Part shown: positions 1 through 7,119 of the stretch, one piece after another
Position numbering within the stretch: position 1 is the stretch's first letter
How the letters are laid out: every line of letters begins with the position of its first letter
Assembly (NCBI GenBank): GCA_035296965.1
Contig: DATGZX010000252.1
Location: 1 to 16,352, forward strand
Direction of reading: 5' to 3'
From: DATGZX01 sp035296965
GTDB taxonomy: Bacteria; Planctomycetota; Planctomycetia; Gemmatales; Gemmataceae
DNA: 16,352 nt
Translations under genes and position numbers: made by a program
Notes under the pieces: model-generated
What the model was told of the DNA's origin: nothing
Seen by the model: the letters and a program-made list of their open reading frames with translations, nothing else
Databases searched by the model: none

Positions 1-17
1 AAACAACCCCACGTGAG

Positions 18-139
18 TAGTAGCAACCATGCGTTCCTCCGGGAAATAGGTGAAAGTCCGGAAGAATCGTAGGCCTGTACACTTGTCCCAATCAAGGCCC
101 TCTCAATAATTGAGGTGGAGTTTGATGCGTTCGCCCTGG
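18..139 (+). repeat. Left copy of a 122-bp perfect inverted repeat
   Basis: These 122 bases are the exact reverse complement of 16231-16352, with no mismatch found base by base. The inner boundary is sharp: the copies agree through ...gcgttcgccctgg (139) and then diverge, to cccggaag here and to gtcagacccc at the other end. The outer boundary is unknown because the other copy stops at the window edge. The unit holds an imperfect stem (ttcctccgg at 33-41 with ccggaagaa at 57-65, 8 of 9 pairs) and a small palindrome ctcaat-a-attgag at 102-114. Its innermost part has an open frame starting GTG at 115 (MEFDAFAL). I see no transposase or other gene in it. It could be a dispersed genomic repeat, the end of a mobile element, or the reason an assembly contig stopped here. 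Confidence 0.93.
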
Positions 140-177
140 CCCGGAAGATCGCGAATAGAACCGATTGCGAGAGACCA

Positions 178-1047
178 ATGCGACGAAAAGCGCTGTTTTC
201 CGGAGGAGCGTTCGATCTCTCCCTGTTCAGTAGGAATGGAACGCTCCAGCCCGCCTATCTCACGTCACTCGGGGCGCTTTTTCGAGGTGACTGCCTCACG
301 ATCCTTCCCGGCCTTGCTGACGAATGTGTGGATACCGTCTTCGCTGATCCGCCATTCAACATTGGCAAGGAATACGGACGGCAAGTTAATGACCGGCGCG
401 AGGAAGGTGAATACCTGGGATGGTGTCGCCGGTGGATTGACGAGTGTACCCGTGTTCTGAAGACCGGCGGAGCCTTTTTCCTGTACAACATCCCGAAATG
501 GAACATCGTTCTCGCAAACCACCTTACAGAGAAAGGCATGCATTTTCGAGATTGGATAGTTGTTGACATCAAATTCGGCTTACCAATCCCGGGCCGCCTT
601 TATCCAAGTCACTACAGCTTACTTTATTTTTCCAAAGGCAAGCACAAAACCTTCCATAATATCCGTACTCCCATCATGACATGCAGGCACTGCGGTCGTG
701 AGGTGAAGGATTACGGAGGGCACCGCGGGGCAATGAATCCCAACGGAGTCAACCTCACGGACGTCTGGAGTGATATCCCGCCCGTGCGCCATCGGAAGTT
801 CAAATCCGAGAAGTGGAAGTCTAACGCTCTTTCGACGAAACTCCTTGAGCGGGTCATTGAAATGAGCACAAAGGCGGGCGACGTTGTCCTCGACCCGTTC
901 GGGGGAAGTGGGACAACATTTGCGGTTTGTGAACGCAAAATGCGACGATGGATTGGCGTTGAGATCAACGGAACAAGCGTGATTATAGAGCGCCTGGAAG
1001 CAGAGACCCTCAAGAATCACAAGAACAGCGACTTCGTGGAAAACTAG
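178..1047 (+). CDS. Beta-class DNA methyltransferase (N6-adenine or N4-cytosine), orphan
   Basis: This is a probable site-specific amino-methyltransferase of the N6_N4_Mtase family, which transfers a methyl group from S-adenosylmethionine to an exocyclic amine in DNA. The catalytic motif IV DPPF (residues 57-60) comes before the SAM-binding motif DPFGGSGTT (239-247), which is the beta-class order. The central part, usually the target-recognition region, holds a CRHC pair (Cys169, Cys172) that may bind zinc. The ATG at 178 is chosen, with GAGAG four bases upstream. An in-frame GTG at 115 would add 21 residues, but eight of those come from the terminal repeat and resemble no methyltransferase. 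Length (289 aa) is normal for the class. The gene is clearly more A+T-rich than its neighbours: bases 541-660 have 49 G+C in 120 by my count. That, and its place beside a repeat, suggests horizontal acquisition. No endonuclease is visible. The target base and site cannot be read from the sequence. Confidence 0.88.
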   Translation: MRRKALFSGGAFDLSLFSRNGTLQPAYLTSLGALFRGDCLTILPGLADECVDTVFADPPFNIGKEYGRQVNDRREEGEYLGWCRRWIDECTRVLKTGGAFFLYNIPKWNIVLANHLTEKGMHFRDWIVVDIKFGLPIPGRLYPSHYSLLYFSKGKHKTFHNIRTPIMTCRHCGREVKDYGGHRGAMNPNGVNLTDVWSDIPPVRHRKFKSEKWKSNALSTKLLERVIEMSTKAGDVVLDPFGGSGTTFAVCERKMRRWIGVEINGTSVIIERLEAETLKNHKNSDFVEN

Positions 1048-1198
1048 GAACACGTTCGGCGAGTTCCCGCCAGCCGAGATGCCACGGGCCCCTGCCTCGA
1101 TCTGCCGGTGAATTGGAAGGCCTTGAACCCATACAAACAGCGCAACGGCTGCTAACATCAACCGGCTAGGTTGACTACAGCTTGATTCCATCAGTTTC

Positions 1199-3655
1199 CT
1201 ACCGCCGCCCGCCATGAAAGCCGCCGCCGCCCCGATAGCCGCCGCCGCCGGAACTGCGATATCCCGCGGCCCCGCCGTGGAAGCCGGCGTAACCGCCAAC
1301 CATGTGTGCGGGAGGACTATAGGCGCTGCCGTAATGGCCGTAGCTGCCTGCTGCGGAGCGGAAGGCGGAAGCGTTTGCTTCGCCGTAGCGTCGCGCCGCC
1401 CAGTCATTATTGAGCGTGGCAGTGGCGGCCCCGCCGGAATACGGCCGCCAACCAGTGGTCGTGTGTGTCTCCCAACCCGCTCCGGCCCGACGGTATACGT
1501 CGCCTTGCGGGCCGGCAACGACGTTGTTCAAGGTTCTTCGGTTATAGGCTGAAACGTTCGCTGCCCCGCCGTGGAACGTGTTGACGCGCACGTTGTCGTT
1601 CCAGCGATGGTAGACGTTGACGTTGCCGAAATTGAAGTGGTTGATGTGGGCGTTGGCGTAGCGGCCGCCCCAGCCGTTCTGCCAACCCGGCCGCCACCAG
1701 GCTCCGCCTCCGCGGGCGTACCAACCCACCGGTCCCCACCACGGCCGGCCGCAGCCGGTCGCGAAGCCGAAGCCCCAGCCGCCCGCCGTCCAGTCGAAGT
1801 GCACGCCCCAGCCGTAGGTCCAGGGCCAACCGAACCAGGAACTGCCAATCCAGGGACGATAAGTCCAGCCGGTGCCGTACACGACAACACCTTCAGGACA
1901 AACGCACGTGCCAAAGTACCCGGGCGTGTAGCCGGTGTAAATATAATCGGGAGTTGCGTCGTAGATGTAGGTGTTGGTCACGTAATAGAGCGGCGCGTCG
2001 GGCGGGATCGAATAGATCGCCGGCGGCACGGAGGTGGCCGCCACCCAGGGCCCGGTGGCCGCGGGGGACGTGAACCAGACGCCGTTTTCCACGGCATAGT
2101 AGCTGTTGGGGTCGACCTGGATCACCGGTGTCGGAGAGTTGACGGCGTAATTCAGTGAAGTGTTTTCGATGGGCTGAAATTGCGGCTGACCGTCATAGAC
2201 CGGCGTCAACTTCGCCTCGCTTCGCTTGATGGTCGCGGTCTGAGGTATCTGGTTGGCGATGAGCGCTTCGCCCGCCTGTGGCGTGCCCGACACCGAGGAC
2301 AACACGTCGGCGCGCGGGTGCGCCTCCGGGATCTTGGCGAAGTCCGCCGGCAGCTTGTCCGAGGCCACGAATTCCCAGGGTCCCTCCAGCGATTTTCCCC
2401 GGAACCAGCGACCCGAAAGCAGGACATAATACTTCTGGTCCACGGTGTTCAGCAAAAGCTGGTTCGTGGAGTTCTTGGCCCAGAGCAGCTTGGTCCCGTC
2501 GATTGGCGCGAAATCAGGCGCGCCGGTCGTCTCGATCAATTCGGCCGGCACCGTGCTGACGTAAATTGTCGGCACCGCGCCATTTTCAAAGGCCTCTTTG
2601 AGATCGTCAGCGACATCGTCGAATAAATTAACCTGGGGATCATTCGTGAATCCTTGCAACACCCCGGCAAGCGCTGCCGGCGGGTTCTGCGCCACCGACC
2701 AGGGCCCATCGAGACCCGCAGCCTCGAGCCACCGGTCCATGACATGCAGGTAATGTTTCCCCGAACTCTGGTCGAGCAAGATCAAGGCGCGCGTGTTAAT
2801 GATTCGAAGTAGATTGCTTCCCTGGACCTGCCGTAACGCGGGCTGTCCATCGATCAGGACCAGCAGGGCGGGCTTGGTGGTGTTGATGATCCGCGGCGGT
2901 TCGTTCTTCACCGCGACCTTCGCGGTGCGCGCCTCGGCTTTCGTGACTGCCAGGTTGGCCTCCAGGCGATCCAGAGCGACCGTCCGCGTCTCCGGGAGCG
3001 CCTGCTTCCGCAAGATGGCCAGGTAAGCATCCACTTTGTCCGGCGCCGATGGGAAAGTGGCGCGGGTAACCTTGATGTTGTCGAGCGTGACCTGGCGATT
3101 CTCCTTGTCCACCTCGGTCCGGGCGGAGATCCACATCACGCCATAGGTGGGCTGGGCGTTCGCCTGGGTTGCGACAGAGACTGCCGCGCGGGCCTCCAGT
3201 TGATTCCTTTCCCACTTTTCAATTTGCGGCTGATAAACCGTAAGCGTGGTTCCATTGTTCACCACCTTGCGCGGCCAGCCGGCGTCGGCGACTTGTGGCG
3301 TGCCCGAACCGCTACCGTTTGCCGCCGGAGCTTCGGTCCCCAGTCCACTGAAATCGACACGCGTGGTCTCACCCGCACGAACAGCGACTTCCTGCGTCTG
3401 CGGGATAACCTGGCCCTGGCGCGTGACTTCGGCCTTGATCTCGTAATAGAAGTCGGCACCTGGCTGCAAAGGAGGCGTGGTGAAGCGCCGCTCCGTACCC
3501 GTTTCCTTCATCAAGGTGCCGTTGAAACAAAGCCTGGCGTCTGCCGGTACGGTGACGACGACAGAGGCGCTGGCTGTATCCTGCGTGGCGGCGACGTTGG
3601 CAATGCCAAGTCCCAGGGCAACGATCAACGCCAAGGACAGAAGCCGGTGCGTCAT
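1199..3655 (-). CDS. Exported TIGR03000-domain protein with three GPW repeats and a Gly/Trp/Tyr-rich C-terminus
   Basis: This is an 818-residue exported protein of unknown role. A signal peptide covers about residues 1-23 (MTHR, then a hydrophobic stretch ending NVAAT). Residues 31-103 match the planctomycete TIGR03000 pattern: a VTVPADARLCFNG start, TPPLQPGADFYYEIKAEV in the middle, and VRAGETTRVDF at the end. Three related segments follow at about 269-320, 376-427 and 488-537. Each has an aliphatic N-N/S-T core, a Tyr-Tyr or His-Tyr pair, R/V-W and a closing GPW, spaced 108-110 residues apart. From about 555 the chain is rich in Tyr, Trp and Gly, with YGTGWTYRPWIGSSWFGWP at 593-611, and it ends in a Gly/His/Arg tail. 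Proteins with a similar C-terminus are often labelled 'carbohydrate-binding family V/XII', but I see no proof of sugar binding. The start at 3655 has GAGGA nine bases upstream. A surface or periplasmic structural role is inference only. Confidence 0.88.
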   Translation of the reverse strand: MTHRLLSLALIVALGLGIANVAATQDTASASVVVTVPADARLCFNGTLMKETGTERRFTTPPLQPGADFYYEIKAEVTRQGQVIPQTQEVAVRAGETTRVDFSGLGTEAPAANGSGSGTPQVADAGWPRKVVNNGTTLTVYQPQIEKWERNQLEARAAVSVATQANAQPTYGVMWISARTEVDKENRQVTLDNIKVTRATFPSAPDKVDAYLAILRKQALPETRTVALDRLEANLAVTKAEARTAKVAVKNEPPRIINTTKPALLVLIDGQPALRQVQGSNLLRIINTRALILLDQSSGKHYLHVMDRWLEAAGLDGPWSVAQNPPAALAGVLQGFTNDPQVNLFDDVADDLKEAFENGAVPTIYVSTVPAELIETTGAPDFAPIDGTKLLWAKNSTNQLLLNTVDQKYYVLLSGRWFRGKSLEGPWEFVASDKLPADFAKIPEAHPRADVLSSVSGTPQAGEALIANQIPQTATIKRSEAKLTPVYDGQPQFQPIENTSLNYAVNSPTPVIQVDPNSYYAVENGVWFTSPAATGPWVAATSVPPAIYSIPPDAPLYYVTNTYIYDATPDYIYTGYTPGYFGTCVCPEGVVVYGTGWTYRPWIGSSWFGWPWTYGWGVHFDWTAGGWGFGFATGCGRPWWGPVGWYARGGGAWWRPGWQNGWGGRYANAHINHFNFGNVNVYHRWNDNVRVNTFHGGAANVSAYNRRTLNNVVAGPQGDVYRRAGAGWETHTTTGWRPYSGGAATATLNNDWAARRYGEANASAFRSAAGSYGHYGSAYSPPAHMVGGYAGFHGGAAGYRSSGGGGYRGGGGFHGGRR

Positions 3656-4073
3656 GGCGGAATATCCTCGAGAAGGTGGATTTTTATTCTTTATAGCACA
3701 TCGGCCTTCGTGACGCGCGCCGCGCTAGCTGGACCGCATCTCTTCATTGAGGCTGCCCGGCCAAAAAGGGCCTGATCTCCGGTTCCATGCAGTGAACTCG
3801 GCGGATCGGCATATCAGGCTTCACCGTCCCTCTTCTGTCTCTCATTCTTCTCGCCTTAGCCTAATTCTTCTCGCGGCAGCTTAAGTCCCGCCGTTCGCGA
3901 CCAGGGGCTCGTGGTCCGGGCGCACAAAGTGGCCTGCCGACGGAAAAGATTCTAAGATCCACGAACTCAGACATGGGGCAAAAGCCGGGGTTGAGTTCCC
4001 ACAAAAGGGTTGTGGTTCCAACCATCCAGGGTAAACTAGAAGTAAGGCAGATTACCAGCCATACGGGTCCTCC
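3656..4073. other. Divergent intergenic spacer, 418 bp
   Basis: No convincing gene lies between the two divergent genes here. The first 50 bases hold an A+T-rich patch (3680-3700) that reads tgctataaagaat on the minus strand. It is a possible -10 region for the exported TIGR03000 protein, though no good -35 is seen. A short stem ggcc-aaaaag-ggcc lies at 3759-3772. The 11-mer attcttctcgc occurs twice, at 3844-3854 and 3863-3873, 19 bases apart. This could be a pair of protein-binding half sites or chance. A weak promoter for the downstream gene is listed separately. Confidence 0.6.
4010..4037 (+). promoter_or_regulatory. Weak candidate promoter upstream of the zinc-ribbon/coiled-coil gene
   Basis: TTGTGG (4010-4015) and TAAACT (4032-4037) are separated by 16 bases. 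Each matches the vegetative sigma consensus only partly. They sit 70-100 bases before the likely start codon. Planctomycete promoters are poorly defined, so this is only a candidate. Confidence 0.2.
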
Positions 4074-4109
4074 ATGCGTTTGTCACATAAGCGTTCTCGG
4101 CGATTGCTC

Positions 4110-6938
4110 ATGGCCTCCTCGATCAAAATCGCTTGCCCAGAATGTGAGCACGTCCACTCATTGCGCACGGAGCTGCTCGGCCGGCGGCTCATCTGCGTGC
4201 GCTGCAACCATAGCTTTCAAGCACGCATCGCGTTCCCTTGCCCGTCTTGCAATTACAGCCTGCCTCTCGACCTAGATAAGCTTGGACAGCAAGTATCCTG
4301 CACGCAGTGTGGCCATGATTTCCTGGCGCAGGTCCGCCTACCTTGTCCAGAGTGCAGCCGCGCTCTGAAGATACGCGCTGGCTACATCGGACACCGCATC
4401 ATCTGCAAGAAGTGCGCCCGTGTCTTTCGCGTCGTTTTCTGGAAAGAGCGCCTGCAGCTTTCCCCTGTGGCACCCGAGAGGGCTGCGCCGCAGCCTGCCG
4501 GTGTCCAGGACATGGTAGGAGGCGATGTCTCGCAGACGGCCCAGAATGACAAATCCGTCAGTGCGGCGCTGGAGCAAGCCGCGCGCCTGGAGCAAATCGT
4601 GAAAGGCATGGAAGCTGAGCGCGACCTCCTGCGTGCGCGCATCGAAATGTTCGAGCGCGAGGCAACAGACGTCGAGGAGCTGAAGGCGGCCCTGCAGGCC
4701 CGTGAGAAGGAGGTCGAGGGACTTCGATCCGATTTTGCGGAATACGAAGCACGCTCGAAGCGCTCCGAGCAGGAAACAGCGCAGGCCAGCCGACGCGAAG
4801 TCGAGGCGACACGGGTCGAGCGTGAGGACCTGAGGCAGGAGGCTGAAAGACTCAAATCTCAGCTGCAAGCAAAGTCATTGCAGGATGAGCGCGTCCAGCG
4901 CCTGGCCGAAGCGCTCGGCGAGGCCCAGGCGGCCCGCGATCGGTTGCTCGGCGAACGAGAGGAAGGCCTGCGGCAGAGGGAGCAACTCCGCAGCCGGGCG
5001 GAGGAGCTGGAGCGATCACTCGCGGACACCGCCAGCGCGATGCAGACTGCCCAAAACAACCTGGTGCAACGCCTGGAGGAAGAAAGCGGCCGCGCTGAGA
5101 CCGACCGCCAGGCCATCCAGGCCCACTGGGAGGAGAAGCACAAACGCCAGGCAAGCGAAGCCGAGCGGCAGCTCCACGACCTTCAAGCTCGGCTCGACAG
5201 CGTCCGGCAGCAGGGGCAACAGCAGACCGGCGCGCTCGAACGACAGTTCCAGCGGGAGCGCGACCTGCTTCGGGACGAAGTCGAATCGCTCCGCGCCGGC
5301 GCAGATGCGCTGCTACGGGAGAGGGATGCCGCTCTCGAGCAGCTCAGCGCGCACACACAAACTCACGAGCCCGGGCCGAACGACCAGGGCAAGACTCAGC
5401 GAGAAACGGAGCAGCGCTTGCTCGGGGAGGTCGCCGAGTTGCAATTGCGACTCAAGCAAGCGCAGGAACAAGAAGTCGGGCGGGCGGCGCGCATCGAGGA
5501 GCTGAGCGAGCAACTCCACGCGCAGCAGCTCAAACAAGAAGGACAGGGCCGACGGGAGAGAGAACAGCTTCGAGTCTTCGCCGCGCTCGAGGAAGACCTG
5601 AAGCTTGCCCAGAGCAAGGTGGCCGAGCAGAAAGAGCAGCAAGAGGCCGCCGAGGAACGCTTCTTTGCAGAGTGCGAGTCGCTGAGGAAGGAAATCGCTC
5701 AGTTCCGTGAAAAGAATACGCTTCTCTCTCAAGAACAGCTGCGACAAACCCTGCGGGCGAAACAGCTGGAAGACAGGCGGCAGAAATTGGTCGAACAGGC
5801 CCAAGCACTGAAGGCCGAGCTGGCGCAACAGCAGCACGAGGCGGCGGTCTCGAAACAGGAATTCGATGCGGCCTTGAAAGAGGCAGCGACCGATTGCGAA
5901 CGCCTGACCAGACTCCTGGCCGGCGAGCAAGCCAGGTTCCAAGGTGAAAAGCAGGCCAGCCAAGAGCGCCTGAGCGCCGCCGTCCAGCAATCGGACGAAG
6001 AGCGGAAGGGCCTGCGCGACGACATGCAAAAGCTGCAGCATGAGGCTTCTGCCCTGCGGCTCGAACGGAATTCGCTCCTGGGCCAGATTGCTGGCCTCAC
6101 TCAAGAGACGAAAACTGCTCGACACGACCGCGAGGAATTCGAAACGCTCCACCGCGAGGCGACCGTCCGCTTTCAGGCCGAAGTTACGCGCTTGACCCAG
6201 GCCGCCCAGCAATCGCAGCAAGCACTCCAGGCCTTGCGCGCCGAGTGCGAGAAGCTGCAAGCGCATGAAAGTGAGAATCGATCACGGTTGGCCGAGGCAC
6301 AAGAAGAGCGCGACTCCGCCCGTGCAGAGGCTACCGAGGCCAGGAACCAGGTGGCGATAGGACAGAGGAAATCTGAGCGCGAGCGGGAGGAGCTCACCGA
6401 GCAGTTGGAATGCGTGCGCCGTGAGTTGAATGCGTTCCGCCAGCAGCACGAAGCAGCCCTCCTCCTGCAGCAGAATGGCGATGGGGCCGCCCTGGCGCAC
6501 ACGGCTCAGAATGCGGATTCGAGCGCAGGACCCTCCCCGCAAATCGGCCGGCTCGCCGAGCTGGCCGAGAGGATCGAGCTGTTGGAGCTGGAAATCAATT
6601 TGCAGCGCCCCGTGGAACGCGAAAAGGGTCTAGTCGGGCGCGGTCTGGAAGCGCTGGGCAGAGGCGTAAGGCGTGCCCTGGGCAGCGCACCCGCTATGCC
6701 GGACGAGGCCCATCAGGAACCGCCTGGCGCGGATCATCACCTGAGGGCGCTCTGGACCGAAGTCATGTCGGAGCGGGAGCGCGTGATTCGCAACGAGGCC
6801 GAAGCGCGGCACGCCGATCTCCTCCGCCAGCTAGAGGACGCCCGCCAGCAGCTCCAGGCTGTCACCGGACGCACGGCCTCGCCGGGACCCGACGCCTCCG
6901 CAGCCCAGGATCAGGTGCCTGCCGAGGGCGAAGTTTAA
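4110..6938 (+). CDS. Triple zinc-ribbon, long coiled-coil protein
   Basis: The role is unknown; the protein is probably structural or scaffold-like and cytoplasmic. Residues 9-102 hold three tandem zinc ribbons, each CxxC-(16)-CxxC: Cys9/12/29/32, 44/47/64/67 and 79/82/99/102. They repeat with an exact 35-residue period, as in the MJ0042-type zinc finger. A linker rich in Ala, Pro and Val follows. From about residue 150 to 820 the chain is almost only Glu, Gln, Arg, Ala and Leu in heptad-like order, so it should form a very long alpha-helical coiled coil. A less charged segment with VGRGLEALGRGVRRALG follows near 845-865. No signal peptide or membrane span is seen. ATG 4110 (MASSIKIACPEC) is preferred because it begins just before the first Cys pair. 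ATG 4074 in the same frame adds 12 Arg-rich residues. Neither has a clear Shine-Dalgarno. The tricorn gene follows after 181 bp, so co-transcription is possible but unproven. Confidence 0.85.
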   Translation: MASSIKIACPECEHVHSLRTELLGRRLICVRCNHSFQARIAFPCPSCNYSLPLDLDKLGQQVSCTQCGHDFLAQVRLPCPECSRALKIRAGYIGHRIICKKCARVFRVVFWKERLQLSPVAPERAAPQPAGVQDMVGGDVSQTAQNDKSVSAALEQAARLEQIVKGMEAERDLLRARIEMFEREATDVEELKAALQAREKEVEGLRSDFAEYEARSKRSEQETAQASRREVEATRVEREDLRQEAERLKSQLQAKSLQDERVQRLAEALGEAQAARDRLLGEREEGLRQREQLRSRAEELERSLADTASAMQTAQNNLVQRLEEESGRAETDRQAIQAHWEEKHKRQASEAERQLHDLQARLDSVRQQGQQQTGALERQFQRERDLLRDEVESLRAGADALLRERDAALEQLSAHTQTHEPGPNDQGKTQRETEQRLLGEVAELQLRLKQAQEQEVGRAARIEELSEQLHAQQLKQEGQGRREREQLRVFAALEEDLKLAQSKVAEQKEQQEAAEERFFAECESLRKEIAQFREKNTLLSQEQLRQTLRAKQLEDRRQKLVEQAQALKAELAQQQHEAAVSKQEFDAALKEAATDCERLTRLLAGEQARFQGEKQASQERLSAAVQQSDEERKGLRDDMQKLQHEASALRLERNSLLGQIAGLTQETKTARHDREEFETLHREATVRFQAEVTRLTQAAQQSQQALQALRAECEKLQAHESENRSRLAEAQEERDSARAEATEARNQVAIGQRKSEREREELTEQLECVRRELNAFRQQHEAALLLQQNGDGAALAHTAQNADSSAGPSPQIGRLAELAERIELLELEINLQRPVEREKGLVGRGLEALGRGVRRALGSAPAMPDEAHQEPPGADHHLRALWTEVMSERERVIRNEAEARHADLLRQLEDARQQLQAVTGRTASPGPDASAAQDQVPAEGEV

Positions 6939-7106
6939 GTGCGGGCAAATACCCTCCGGTATGGACTCGCGTCTTGAGTGTTTGCTTCATCATTTCGAAG
7001 ATTTCATGCACTATTCCTCATGCCTTGAACGTCTATTACCGCCGGGTCTGCATTGTCTGCGTCCATCCCCTGTATTCTTCTTCTTACGTTCGTCACATAC
7101 AAACCG

Positions 7107-7113
7107 AGAGGAA
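7107..7113 (+). promoter_or_regulatory. Ribosome binding site fixing a GTG start
   Basis: GAGAGGA lies six bases before GTG at 7120. It supports this GTG over the longer in-frame opening at 6961. The chosen start also gives a clean signal peptide. Confidence 0.75.
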
Positions 7114-7119
7114 CCGATC

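Noticed and set aside
18..139. Group II intron end, suggested by ggtgaaagtcc
   Set aside because: Only one short string resembles intron sequence; no domain V, no reverse transcriptase and no intron boundaries are visible.
619..1518. Long minus-strand open frame of 299 codons overlapping the methyltransferase and the exported protein gene
   Set aside because: It overlaps two well-supported genes in other frames, shows no domain and is of low-complexity composition. It is a shadow.
1571..2158. 195-codon plus-strand open frame within the exported TIGR03000 protein gene
   Set aside because: Val/Pro/Ala/Arg-rich shadow of a high G+C gene; no start signal and no domain.
5313..6266. 317-codon minus-strand open frame rich in Leu
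   Set aside because: It is the antisense shadow of the coiled coil: Glu/Gln/Lys codons read as Leu/Phe on the other strand.
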